Positions 1 to 8,328 of a DNA stretch of 64,000 nucleotides are shown one piece after another (within the stretch, counting starts at the first letter, position 1; every line of letters begins with the position of its first letter). The notes under the pieces were generated by a model, which was not told the DNA's origin, did no database searches, and worked only from the letters and a program-made list of their open reading frames with translations. Source of the DNA: an uncultured Altererythrobacter sp. (GTDB lineage Bacteria; Pseudomonadota; Alphaproteobacteria; Sphingomonadales; Sphingomonadaceae); contig CAJXJY010000009.1 of assembly GCA_913055875.1 (NCBI GenBank), positions 62,001 through 126,000 of the forward strand. The letters are read 5' to 3'. The translations under genes were made by a program, and so were the position numbers.

Positions 1-1676
1 TCGAACGCGTGCCGGGCCTCACTTTCAGCCGCAACGGAGCGCCGGGCTCGGTCACGAGCGTCCGCCTGCGCGGCGCTGAGGGCGAACAGACGCTGGTGGT
101 CCTCGACGGCGTGCGCGTGGCCGACCAGGCCTCGCCGGGCGGCGGGTTCGATTTCGGCAATCTGCTCGCGGGCAATCTCGACAAGATCGAGGTGCTGCGC
201 GGTTCGAACTCCACCATCTGGGGCTCCGACGCGATCGGCGGCGTGCTCGTCGCTTCGACCAGTGCCGAGAGCGGGTTGCGCGCCAGTGCCGAATACGGAT
301 CGCGCGATACGGTGAACGCCGGCGTGTCGGGCGGCGCGAGCGGGGATGCCTATTTCATCGGCGGCTCGGCGAGCTGGTACTCCACCGACGGCTTCTCCGC
401 CGCCGCAGCGGGCACCGAGCCCGACGGGTTCGAGCAATGGGCGGTCAACGGGCAGGGCCGGCTCTACCTGTCCGACAGCTTCGAACTGTTCGCGCGCGGG
501 CGATGGGCCGAGGGCGAACTCGATGTCGACGGCTTTCCCGCGCCCGATTTCGCGCTCGCCGACACGCTGGAAACGCAGGACACGCGGCAGTATTCCGCCT
601 CGGCAGGCGCGATCTACGATACCGGGCCGCTGTTCGTGCAGGCCACCTACAGCTTCTCCGACACAGAGCGGGTCAATCGCGATCCCGCCGTCGGCCCGAC
701 CTTCGCCAGCGACGGCCATTCGGACCGCATCGACCTGCGCGGCGAATGGCGCCCGATCGGACCGCTGATCGTCAATTTCGGCGGCGAGCACGAATGGAGC
801 CGCTACGACACGCTGTTCGATCCGGGCGAGGACACGCGCATTTTCGGCGCCTACGGCCAGCTCGGGATCGAGTTCGGGCGGCTGTCGGGCCATGCGGGTG
901 TGCGCTTGGACGATCACCGGCGCTTCGGCAGCGAGGTCAGCTTCGGCGGCGATCTGAGCTACGAAATCGCCGACGGCGTCAGGCTGCGCGGCAGCGTGGG
1001 CGAGGGCTTCAAGGCGCCGACGCTGTTCCAGCTGTTCAGCGATTTCGGCAATCCCGCGCTCGAGCCCGAGCGAAGCACGAGCTACGACATCGGCGTCTCG
1101 GTGGGCGAGCGCGCACTGACCGGGCGCAAATTCTACGGCGCGGTCACGCTGTTCCATCGCGATGCGGAGAACCAGATCGAATTCGCCGCCTGCGCCGATC
1201 CGGCCAACCCGCTGTGCCCCGACCGGCCGTTCGGCTTCTACGACAATGTCGGCCGGGTCCGCGCGCTGGGCTTCGAAGTCGAGCTGGGCGCGCGCCCGGT
1301 GGAGAATTTCACCGCCCGCGCGGTCTATGCCTATGTCGACACCGAGAACCGCACCTCGGGCGCGGCCAATCTCGGCAACGATCTCGCCCGCCGCCCCCGC
1401 CATGCGCTGACCGCCAGCTTCGACTGGGAGACTCCGCTCGCCGAACTGGCGCTCGGCGGCGATATCCGGCTGGTCGGCGACAGCTTCGACGATGCGGGCA
1501 ATTTTACCCGGCTCGACGGTTATGCGGTCGGCACGCTGCGCGCTGGGTTCCCGATCGGCGGGCATGTCGAGTTGTTCGGCCGGGTCGAGAACCTGTGGGA
1601 CGAGCAGTACCAGACCGCCGCCGGCTACGCGACCGCGGGCCGCAGCGGGCACGTCGGGGCGCGGGCGCGGTTCTGA
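1..1676 (+). CDS. btuB: TonB-dependent outer-membrane receptor, BtuB-like (5' end missing)
   Basis: The gene runs in from outside the window; the open frame begins at base 3, so the signal peptide and TonB box are not seen. The visible N-terminal part is a plug domain (LVVLDGVRV, then DKIEVLRG and the conserved GSDAIGGV turn). It is followed by about 470 residues of alternating beta-strand sequence ending in an aromatic-rich strand with a terminal Phe (RARF), as expected of a 22-strand barrel. The family imports cobalamin or siderophores across the outer membrane using TonB energy. Its stop codon overlaps the start of the next gene (TGATG), and the next three genes form a periplasmic binding protein-dependent ABC importer, which favours B12. 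Iron-chelate or haem uptake is the alternative. A cobalamin riboswitch, if present, lies upstream of the window. Confidence 0.85.
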   Translation, partial: ERVPGLTFSRNGAPGSVTSVRLRGAEGEQTLVVLDGVRVADQASPGGGFDFGNLLAGNLDKIEVLRGSNSTIWGSDAIGGVLVASTSAESGLRASAEYGSRDTVNAGVSGGASGDAYFIGGSASWYSTDGFSAAAAGTEPDGFEQWAVNGQGRLYLSDSFELFARGRWAEGELDVDGFPAPDFALADTLETQDTRQYSASAGAIYDTGPLFVQATYSFSDTERVNRDPAVGPTFASDGHSDRIDLRGEWRPIGPLIVNFGGEHEWSRYDTLFDPGEDTRIFGAYGQLGIEFGRLSGHAGVRLDDHRRFGSEVSFGGDLSYEIADGVRLRGSVGEGFKAPTLFQLFSDFGNPALEPERSTSYDIGVSVGERALTGRKFYGAVTLFHRDAENQIEFAACADPANPLCPDRPFGFYDNVGRVRALGFEVELGARPVENFTARAVYAYVDTENRTSGAANLGNDLARRPRHALTASFDWETPLAELALGGDIRLVGDSFDDAGNFTRLDGYAVGTLRAGFPIGGHVELFGRVENLWDEQYQTAAGYATAGRSGHVGARARF

Positions 1677-2560
1677 TGCGCGCCGCGCTTCTCGCTGCAC
1701 TGGCGCTGGCGGGCTGCGCCCCGCAGCCGGCGCAGCGGGAAGCGTCCGTCCTGCCTACGGTCGTGAGCCTCAACCCGTGTACCGACGCCGTGCTGGCCGA
1801 GATCGCCGCGCCGGGGCAGATGCTGGCGATCTCGCATTACAGCCACGATCCGCGTGCTACATCGATGGATATCCGCACCGCGCACCGCTTCGCCGCGACC
1901 GGCGGGACGGTGGAGGAAGTGCTCGCCCTCGATCCCGATATCGTCGTGGCGGGGAGCTTCCTGCCGCCCGCCACGCGCGCCGCGTTCGACGATCTCGGCA
2001 TCCGCGTCGAGACTTTCGGCATTGCCGCTACGGTCGAGGAGAGTGCGGATCAGGTCGAGCGATTGGCCGACGCGGTCGGTCGCCCGGCCGCGGGGAAGGC
2101 GCTGGCGGCGCGGATAGCGCGCGCTGCGGAGCCGGTCGCAGCTGCGAAGCCGGTCTCGACCGTGTTGTGGCAGCCGGGCGGGATAGTGCCGGGCGAGGGC
2201 GCGCTGGTCAGCGACCTGCTGCGCCGCGCCGGCTTCGTCAGCCACAGCGCTGCGCGCGGGTACGGACAGGCGGACCACCTGTCGCTCGAACAGGTGCTGG
2301 CCGATCCGCCCGAATTGCTGCTCGTCGCGGGCGATACACCGGCGCAGCGGCATCCAGCACTGCGCGAGTTGGACAGGACGCGAGCCGAGCGGTTCGATCC
2401 GGCGCTGCTCTATTGCGGCGGGCCGACGATCGAGCGGGCGATGGGACGGTTGCGCGAGATTAGAACCAGTCTGAGCCCCCTCAAAGGCCGGGACCTCGGG
2501 CCACAAGCGGAGCGCCAGACTGCACGAGGCCCCCGCCTTCGCGGCGGCTCAGTCCTATGA
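1676..2560 (+). CDS. btuF: ABC importer substrate-binding lipoprotein, BtuF/FecB superfamily
   Basis: 294-residue periplasmic helical-backbone binding protein. The start is set by TGATG overlap with the receptor gene. A lipoprotein signal is evident (LALAGC, lipid Cys at about residue 15). The mature part starts with VVSLNPCTDAVLAEI, typical of cobalamin/haem binding proteins, and has the expected two-lobe pattern with LDPDIVVAG near the hinge. It should capture the substrate delivered by the outer-membrane receptor and pass it to the permease encoded next (ATGA overlap with it). Odd: the last roughly 30 residues (after REIRT) are Arg/Gly/Pro-rich and are encoded by a palindromic repeat (2468-2555), so the natural C-terminus has probably been replaced. 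Substrate is inferred from context only. Confidence 0.8.
   Translation: MRAALLAALALAGCAPQPAQREASVLPTVVSLNPCTDAVLAEIAAPGQMLAISHYSHDPRATSMDIRTAHRFAATGGTVEEVLALDPDIVVAGSFLPPATRAAFDDLGIRVETFGIAATVEESADQVERLADAVGRPAAGKALAARIARAAEPVAAAKPVSTVLWQPGGIVPGEGALVSDLLRRAGFVSHSAARGYGQADHLSLEQVLADPPELLLVAGDTPAQRHPALRELDRTRAERFDPALLYCGGPTIERAMGRLREIRTSLSPLKGRDLGPQAERQTARGPRLRGGSVL
2468..2555. repeat. Palindromic repeat forming the 3' end of btuF
   Basis: Near-inverted ends (CTGAGCC at 2471-2477, GGCTCAG at 2546-2552) enclose further small hairpins, including CCGCC-TTCGC-GGCGG. The element is read through in frame as the last roughly 30 codons of the binding-protein gene and stops just before the ATGA junction with the permease gene. 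It resembles the short palindromic elements of sphingomonad intergenic regions, but here it is coding. Confidence 0.55.
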
Positions 2561-3510
2561 GCAAGGCCACGCTCACCTTCGCGGTCCTCCTCGCCATTGC
2601 CTTCCCGCTCTCGCTGCTTGCGGGCCGCGTGTGGATCGACCCCGCCGCAACCCCGAACGCCGCGATCATCCTCGCCGAGTTGCGCCTGCCACGCAGCCTG
2701 CTCGCCGTCGTCGTAGGGGCGGGGCTCGGCAGCGCCGGCGCGGCGATGCAGGGCTATCTGCGCAATCCGCTCGCCGATCCGGGACTGTTCGGGATTGCGC
2801 CGGGCGCGGCGCTGGGGGCAGTGGCGAGCTTCTGGTTCGGATATGCCGCGAGCGCCTGGCTATTGCCGCTGTTCGCGCTGGCTGGCGCAGCGGGGGCGAT
2901 GGCGCTGCTGGCGCTGATCGCCGGTCGAACGGGCGGGATAGCGCTGTTCACGCTCGCCGGGATGATGATCGCCAGCCTTGCGGGCGCGCTGATGAGCCTC
3001 GCGATCAGCCTTGCGCCCAACGCCTTCGCCATGTCGGAGATCGTCACCTGGCTGATGGGCGCGCTGACCGACCGCAGCTGGCGCGAGGTGTGGATCGCGG
3101 CGCCGCCGACATTGCTCGGGATCGCCTGCTTCCGGTTCGCGCGGCGCGACCTCGACGCGCTGATCCTCGGCGACGCCGCCGCGCGCTCGCTCGGGATGCG
3201 TCCCGGCGCCTTGCAGGCGTGGCTGATTGCCGGCGTCGGGCTGACCGTCGGCAGCGGCGTGGCGGTGGCGGGGATCATCGGCTTCGTCGGACTGATCGTG
3301 CCGCACCTCGTCCGCCCGCTGACCGATCGCCGTCCGTCGCAGCTGATCGTGCCGAGCGCGCTGGCGGGGGCGCTGCTGGTGCTGGTCGCGGACAGCGTGG
3401 CGCGGGTGCTGCCGACGGTCACCGAATTGCGGCTCGGCATTGCGCTAAGCCTGATCGGCGCGCCGTTCTTCCTGTGGCTGCTGCTGCGGATGAGAAAGGG
3501 GCTGGCGTGA
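2557..3510 (+). CDS. btuC: ABC importer permease, FecCD/BtuC family
   Basis: 317 residues, the usual length, with about ten hydrophobic segments spread over the whole protein. Family hallmarks are present: LRLPRSLLAVVVGAGLGSAG after the first membrane span, QGYLRNPLADPGLFG (the conserved NPLADP-G motif), and GFVGLIVPHLVR near the end. The last is part of the cytoplasmic coupling region that docks on the ATPase. Two copies form the inner-membrane channel for the chelate delivered by the lipoprotein. The start overlaps the preceding stop (ATGA), and the stop overlaps the next start, so all three ABC genes are translationally coupled. Confidence 0.93.
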   Translation: MSKATLTFAVLLAIAFPLSLLAGRVWIDPAATPNAAIILAELRLPRSLLAVVVGAGLGSAGAAMQGYLRNPLADPGLFGIAPGAALGAVASFWFGYAASAWLLPLFALAGAAGAMALLALIAGRTGGIALFTLAGMMIASLAGALMSLAISLAPNAFAMSEIVTWLMGALTDRSWREVWIAAPPTLLGIACFRFARRDLDALILGDAAARSLGMRPGALQAWLIAGVGLTVGSGVAVAGIIGFVGLIVPHLVRPLTDRRPSQLIVPSALAGALLVLVADSVARVLPTVTELRLGIALSLIGAPFFLWLLLRMRKGLA

Positions 3511-4262
3511 TGCTCGCCGCGCGCAACATCACGCTAGCGGAACGTCTCGATGGCGTGACGGCAGCACTCGAGCCGGGTTGCATTACCGCGATCTGCGGCC
3601 CCAATGGCGCGGGCAAGTCGACGCTGCTTTCGGTGCTGGCCGGTCTGCTGACGCCGAATGGCGGCGAGGTTCTGCTGGGCGATACTCCGCTCGCCGCGCT
3701 CCATCCGCGCCAGCGTGCCAAGCGGATCGGCTATCTGCCGCAGGAGCCGGTCGTCGCGTGGGACGTTGCGGTGCGCAATCTCGTCGCGCTCGGGCGGCTG
3801 CCGCATGGCGATCGCGGCCGACGCCAGGTCGCCGCGGCGATGGAGACGCTCGACCTGCTGCCTTTCGCCGACCGCCCGCCATCGCAGCTCTCGGGCGGCG
3901 AGAGAGCGCGGGCCCTGCTCGCGCGGGTGCTGGCGGGCGAACCGGAATGGATCCTCGCCGACGAACCGCTCGCCGCGCTCGATCTCGGCCACCAGCTCGA
4001 CCTGCTGCGCCACCTGCGGCGCGAGGCGGAGGCGGGCATTGGCGTGGTGCTGGTGCTGCACGATCTCGCGCTGGCGATTAATCATGCCGACCGGGTGCTG
4101 GTGCTCGACCGGGGCAGCCTCGCGGCCGACGGCGCATGCGAAGACGCGCTCGCCACCGAGGTGGTCGAGCGCGTCTGGGGCGTCTCCGCGCGCTGGATCG
4201 GCGATCCGGGCGCGCGGGCACTGGTTGTGCGAGGGTGCAGCCCCTCAACCAAGCTTCGCTAG
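3510..4262 (+). CDS. btuD: ABC importer ATPase, BtuD/FecE family
   Basis: 250 residues. Walker A GPNGAGKST at about 30-38, Q-loop LPQEP near 77-81, signature LSGGERAR at about 127-134, Walker B ILADEP at about 148-153, and H-loop VLHD near the end of the core domain: a complete nucleotide-binding domain of the iron-chelate/B12 importer class. The ATG overlaps the permease stop (TGATG); a GTG one codon upstream is possible. The final seven or so residues (SPSTKLR) are encoded by the left end of a palindromic repeat that also supplies the stop codon, so the C-terminus is not ancestral. Confidence 0.9.
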   Translation: MLAARNITLAERLDGVTAALEPGCITAICGPNGAGKSTLLSVLAGLLTPNGGEVLLGDTPLAALHPRQRAKRIGYLPQEPVVAWDVAVRNLVALGRLPHGDRGRRQVAAAMETLDLLPFADRPPSQLSGGERARALLARVLAGEPEWILADEPLAALDLGHQLDLLRHLRREAEAGIGVVLVLHDLALAINHADRVLVLDRGSLAADGACEDALATEVVERVWGVSARWIGDPGARALVVRGCSPSTKLR

Positions 4263-4354
4263 TCGCTGCGCGACAAGCTACGCTATCCTTCTCCCTCGGG
4301 GAGAAGGATACGGAGACTTGGCGCCTTGGCGCCTAGTCGGAGTTGGATGAGGGG
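4241..4354. repeat. Palindromic repeat, family 1 copy A
   Basis: The outer ends are inverted (CCCCTCAACCAA at the left; TTGGATGAGGGG at the right, one mismatch). The core palindrome at 4285-4309 is ATCCTTCTCC-ctcgg-GGAGAAGGAT. A second copy of the family lies at 30822-30938. It overlaps the last codons of btuD and fills the space before the convergent peptidase gene, where it could also act as a bidirectional transcription stop. Confidence 0.75.
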
Positions 4355-4362
4355 TGACGGCG

Positions 4363-6627
4363 CTATTCGCCCGCATCGCCGACGTTTGCGGGGCCGTCGT
4401 CCGACACTTCGCTGTCGGCCGCCTCGTCGCCCGGGATCAGCCCGCGCGCTTCGAGCATCGGGGTGACGTCGGGCCGGCGCCCGGCAAAGTTCTCGAACAT
4501 CTCGAAATAGTCCATCGTCCCGCCGCGGCTGAGCACGGTGGCGCGGTAATGGTCGCCATTGGCGCGCGTCAGCCCGCCGTTCTCGCGGAACCACTTGCGG
4601 CTGTCGCGGTCGAGCATCTCGGTCCACAGATAGCTGTAATAGCCCGAGCTGTAGCCGGTCGGCGAGCTGAAGATGTGGTTGAAATAGGTGCTGCGATAGC
4701 GCGGCGGCACGAGATCGATCTCGAGCCCGAGTTCCTCGAGCGACCCGCGCTCGAACGCGTCGACCTTCGCCGGCGTATCGATCGCCGCAGCCTGTTCCGG
4801 CGTGAGCGCATGCCACTTCATGTCGAGCAATGCGGCCTCGACCACTTCGCCGAAATCGTAGCCCTGGTTGAATTTCGCCGCGGCCTCGATCTTGGCGATC
4901 ATTTCGGGCGGGATCGTCTCGCCGGTCTCGTAGTGCTTGGCATAGTTCGACAGGATCGAGGGCCACGTCGCCCACATCTCGTGCACCTGGCTCGGATATT
5001 CGACGAAATCGCGCGCCGTGGCGGTGCCCGACAGGCTCTCGTAGCGCTGGTCGGCGAAGAAGCCGTGCAGCGCGTGGCCGAACTCGTGGAACGCGGTGTT
5101 GACCCAGTCGAAGCTGACCAGTTGCACCTCGCCCTCCGGCGCCTTGGGGATGTTGAGCACGTTGTAGATGACCGGCTTGTTGCTCCACAGATGGCTCTGC
5201 TCGACGAAATTGCTCATCCATGCACCGCCGCGCTTGGAAGGACGCTGGAACGGGTCGAAATAGAACAGGCCGAGCTCGGACCCGTCGCGGTCGAACACGG
5301 TGTAGGTCCACACGTCGGGGTGATAGACCGGGATGTCGGTACGGCGCTCGAAATTCAGCCCGTAAAGCTTGTTGGCCATGAAGAAGATGCCGTCCTCGAG
5401 CACCTTGTCGAGCTGGAAATATTCCATCACCGCGTCTTCGTCGAGATCGTAGCGCTCGGCCTTGATCTTGTTGGCGTAGCGGTACCAGTCCCACGGTTCG
5501 ACCTCGTAGTCGCCGCCATCGGCCGCGATCGCCTCGTTGAGCATCGCCGCCTCGCGCCGCTGCGTCGCGGCCAGCGCGGGGACCATCGCTTCCATGAAGT
5601 CGAGCGCGGTCTTCGGCTTTTCCGCCATCCGATCCCACATCGCATAGGTCGCCCAGTCGGGTTCGCCGAACAGCGCCGCCTTCTCGGCGCGCAACTCGGC
5701 GATCTTGGCGATCAGCGTACGGGTGTCGATATCGGTGGTGCCGTCGGCGCGATTGTAGCTCGCCTTGAACAGCTTCTCGCGCGCGGCGCGGTTTTCCATC
5801 GCCGGCAGCGAGGGCTGCTGCGTCGTGTTCTGCAGCGCGATGGCGAACTTGCCCGGCTGGCCCTTCTCCGCGGCGAGATCGGCGGCGGACTTGATATCGG
5901 CCTCGCTGAGCCCGGCGAGATCGCCGCGGCTGTCGAAGAACACCGTCTGGTCGGCCATTGCGGCGCGCGCTTCCTGGCCGAATTCGGTGGTCAGCGTCGA
6001 CAGCTCGGAGTTGATTTCCTTGACCCGTGTGCGTTGCGCATCGGTCAGCAGCGCGCCGGCGTGGACCATGCCCTCATACGTGTCCTCGAGCAGCTTGGCG
6101 TCCTCGGGAGTCATGCTCATCGCCGCGCGGTTGTCGTAAACCGCCTTGACCCGCCGGAACAGCACCGGGTCGAGCGTGATCGCGTCGAAATGCGCGGTCA
6201 GCCTGGGGCTGATCTCGGTGTTGATCTCGTCGAGCCGGTCGGTGGTGTTCGATCCGGTCAGCGCGAAGAACACGTTGTTGATGCGGCTCAGCATGCGGCC
6301 CGACTTTTCGAGCGCGACGATCGTGTTCTCGAAGGTCGGCGCGGCCGGGTTGTTCTTGATCGCATCGATTTCGGCGGTGTGGATCGCCATCGCCTGCTCG
6401 TAAGCGGGCAGGTAGTCGTCCTCGCCGAAAGCGGTGAAATCGGGCGCGTGGAAGGGCAGCGTGCTTTCGGCGGCGAAATAGCCGGTCGCTTCGGGCATGG
6501 CAGCGCTATCGCCGTCATCGGTCATATCGGCTTGGGCGACGGCCATGTCGGCGTCTTCGCTGGGCATGGTCTGGCATCCTGCAAGCAGCGCGCCGGCTGC
6601 GGTGGCGATCAAGAGGCGGGTTTTCAT
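4363..6627 (-). CDS. M3-family zinc metallopeptidase (dipeptidyl carboxypeptidase/oligopeptidase type), lipoprotein
   Basis: 754 residues. The start was placed at 6627 because it follows GACAGGAGTTCAC (good ribosome site) and gives a lipoprotein signal MKTRLLIATAAGALLAGC; the frame stays open a further 27 codons upstream. The C-terminal half has the M3 zinc motif HEFGHALHG with a downstream glutamate region, and the WxWYR stretch typical of Dcp-like enzymes (WDWYRYANKIKAERYDL). Family members trim peptides, removing C-terminal dipeptides or cleaving short oligopeptides; this one should sit on a membrane facing the periplasm. An acidic tail (DEAADSEVSDD) is present. Convergent with btuD. Confidence 0.92.
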   Translation of the reverse strand: MKTRLLIATAAGALLAGCQTMPSEDADMAVAQADMTDDGDSAAMPEATGYFAAESTLPFHAPDFTAFGEDDYLPAYEQAMAIHTAEIDAIKNNPAAPTFENTIVALEKSGRMLSRINNVFFALTGSNTTDRLDEINTEISPRLTAHFDAITLDPVLFRRVKAVYDNRAAMSMTPEDAKLLEDTYEGMVHAGALLTDAQRTRVKEINSELSTLTTEFGQEARAAMADQTVFFDSRGDLAGLSEADIKSAADLAAEKGQPGKFAIALQNTTQQPSLPAMENRAAREKLFKASYNRADGTTDIDTRTLIAKIAELRAEKAALFGEPDWATYAMWDRMAEKPKTALDFMEAMVPALAATQRREAAMLNEAIAADGGDYEVEPWDWYRYANKIKAERYDLDEDAVMEYFQLDKVLEDGIFFMANKLYGLNFERRTDIPVYHPDVWTYTVFDRDGSELGLFYFDPFQRPSKRGGAWMSNFVEQSHLWSNKPVIYNVLNIPKAPEGEVQLVSFDWVNTAFHEFGHALHGFFADQRYESLSGTATARDFVEYPSQVHEMWATWPSILSNYAKHYETGETIPPEMIAKIEAAAKFNQGYDFGEVVEAALLDMKWHALTPEQAAAIDTPAKVDAFERGSLEELGLEIDLVPPRYRSTYFNHIFSSPTGYSSGYYSYLWTEMLDRDSRKWFRENGGLTRANGDHYRATVLSRGGTMDYFEMFENFAGRRPDVTPMLEARGLIPGDEAADSEVSDDGPANVGDAGE

Positions 6628-6726
6628 GTGAACTCCTGTCGAAATCTCGGTGCGCCGCTTCAACGACACATCAGTTACAAAAGCAACCATCGGGGGTCGC
6701 GGTTCCATGACGGCGGTCGAATACGG

Positions 6727-7398
6727 TCAGTCGTCGGGCGAATCCGAGGGCACAGCCGGGTCGGCAAGCGCCTTGCGCCGCGCCGCTTCGGCCGCTTCGC
6801 CGAGCGCCTGGCGGTTGACCGTCACGATCCGCGGCCGGGCTCCCGGCTCTGGCACGGCGAGCCAGATCGAGCCGAGTTCGAAGAATGCGCCCTGGTCCTT
6901 CTCCACGGTCATGTCGCCGAGCTCGATATTACGCAGCATTTCGAGCGTGGCGGGGTCGAATACCTCGTCGAACACCGCATCGAGCGTGTCGCCGTCGCCG
7001 AGGTCGCGCCGATTGCCCTCGGCGTCGATATAGAGCAGCGGGATGCCGATCTCGCGCAGCATCGCCTCGCGGTCGCCGCTGCGCGCGGCGGTTCGGATAG
7101 CCTCGATCGCATCGCGGAACTGGCTCGCGCTAGCTCCGGTCGCGCAGGATATCGCGCCGCCCGCAGTCTGGTCGTTGGCGCGGTCGTAATCGACTTCGGG
7201 CGCGTCCTGTCCGTCCCAGACGAGCAGCAGGCAGCTTTGCGCCGCCGAGCTGTGCGCGGCGGCGGGATCGGCCGGAACGGGGGTGGTTTCGGTGTCTGCG
7301 GCGCCGTCGCAGCCCGAAGCGAGCGCCAGCGCCGCGGCGGCGGCGAGCAGGCGTTCAGGTGCGCACCGTGTCGTCCGGTTGTTCGCGCGGATCCTCAT
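6727..7398 (-). CDS. Small lipoprotein of unknown function
   Basis: 223 residues. I do not recognise the family. The chosen ATG at 7398 gives a basic N-terminus and a lipoprotein signal (ALALASGC, Cys about residue 34); it overlaps the 3' end of the upstream lysozyme-like gene by 44 bases, and no strong ribosome site is seen. The mature protein has a single predicted alpha/beta region with a pair of cysteines (SCLLLVWDG and ISCATGA), a stretch ending LLYIDAEGNRRDLGDGD, and an Ala/Arg-rich C-terminal helix. Probably periplasmic and co-transcribed with the lysozyme-like gene. Confidence 0.6.
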   Translation of the reverse strand: MRIRANNRTTRCAPERLLAAAAALALASGCDGAADTETTPVPADPAAAHSSAAQSCLLLVWDGQDAPEVDYDRANDQTAGGAISCATGASASQFRDAIEAIRTAARSGDREAMLREIGIPLLYIDAEGNRRDLGDGDTLDAVFDEVFDPATLEMLRNIELGDMTVEKDQGAFFELGSIWLAVPEPGARPRIVTVNRQALGEAAEAARRKALADPAVPSDSPDD

Positions 7399-8194
7399 AA
7401 TTCGCGTCCAGGAATATATTGGCTCGCCGGTCGCTGCGATAGACCAGCCCGTTGGCCTTCGCACCCCCGGCATGATGATAGTGCAGTTCCTCGGCGATCG
7501 CCTCGTAATCGCTTTCCGCGATCGCCCGGTTGAGGCGCGGGCTCTCGCCGGCCGAGACGTTGCCTTCGCCGACATTGTACACGAGGTCGACCAGCGCGTC
7601 GAATTCGTGCTGGTAGAGCGGCAGGTGGCCGACCAGCGCGCGCACGCCGTCGGCGGCCTTGGCGATATCCTGGTGGAGGAACCGCATCGCCTGTTCGTGC
7701 GTGATCCGGTCGCCGACGCGCAGTCCGTCCTCGGGGAGGACGAGGTGGCCGATGCCGACGGTCGGATAGCCCGCGACATCGCGATAGACGGTGTAGCGAA
7801 CGCCCTCTTCCTCCGCCATCGCCTCGACCAGTTCCTGGCTCGGCAGCAACAGCGCGGCGTCCTTGCGGATATTGTCCGACGGAATCGTATAGGCGCCGCG
7901 CTCGGGTCCGAAATCGAGCGGATTGATGCCCTGCGCGGCGATCGACATGCCCGCCGCGCCCAGCAGCAGCGATGCGCGGCTGGTCTTCGACAACTTGGGT
8001 GCCGCGGCGCGCGATTGCACGACCCCGCGCTTGGCGGCAAGGCCCGCAGCGATCCGCAGCGGTTCGTCCTTGATCCGCTGGAGCGCACGGCGCAGTGTGT
8101 CGCGCTTGCGGCGGCGCTTGCGTCTGACCGCGCTTCCGGTCGCACTTCGGGCGGCATGGAATGCGCCGAGTGTGCGGGCGGAATTGGGGGTCAT
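7355..8194 (-). CDS. GH24 lysozyme-like (endolysin-type) muramidase with N-terminal anchor
   Basis: 279 residues with the start at 8194 (AGGAG four bases upstream); longer starts at 8215 and 8239 are possible. Residues 20-40 are very basic, 75-90 look like a single membrane segment, and the GH24 domain begins near 120. The T4-lysozyme triad is present at exact spacing: E130, D139 and T145 (Glu-9-Asp-6-Thr), followed by VGIGH. It should cleave peptidoglycan glycan strands. A basic, membrane-anchored cellular version rather than a phage endolysin is likely, as no holin or other phage gene is near. Confidence 0.85.
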   Translation of the reverse strand: MTPNSARTLGAFHAARSATGSAVRRKRRRKRDTLRRALQRIKDEPLRIAAGLAAKRGVVQSRAAAPKLSKTSRASLLLGAAGMSIAAQGINPLDFGPERGAYTIPSDNIRKDAALLLPSQELVEAMAEEEGVRYTVYRDVAGYPTVGIGHLVLPEDGLRVGDRITHEQAMRFLHQDIAKAADGVRALVGHLPLYQHEFDALVDLVYNVGEGNVSAGESPRLNRAIAESDYEAIAEELHYHHAGGAKANGLVYRSDRRANIFLDANYEDPREQPDDTVRT

Positions 8195-8328
8195 GGTGCT
8201 CCTGTTGCGGGTCATGCCGGGGAAAGTCCGGCTTTTCATTCACCCAACCAACGGGTCAGCGGTGCGAAAGGTCCACGACTGGTCGACGCTGCGGAACGGA
8301 TCGGGGCCTGTCCGAGGCGCGTCGCGGG

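Noticed and set aside
4354-7533. A 1059-codon open frame on the plus strand opposite the M3 peptidase, lipoprotein and lysozyme genes
   Set aside because: It runs antisense to genes with clear motifs and has the Arg/His/Val-rich composition typical of GC-rich shadow frames; no recognisable domain.
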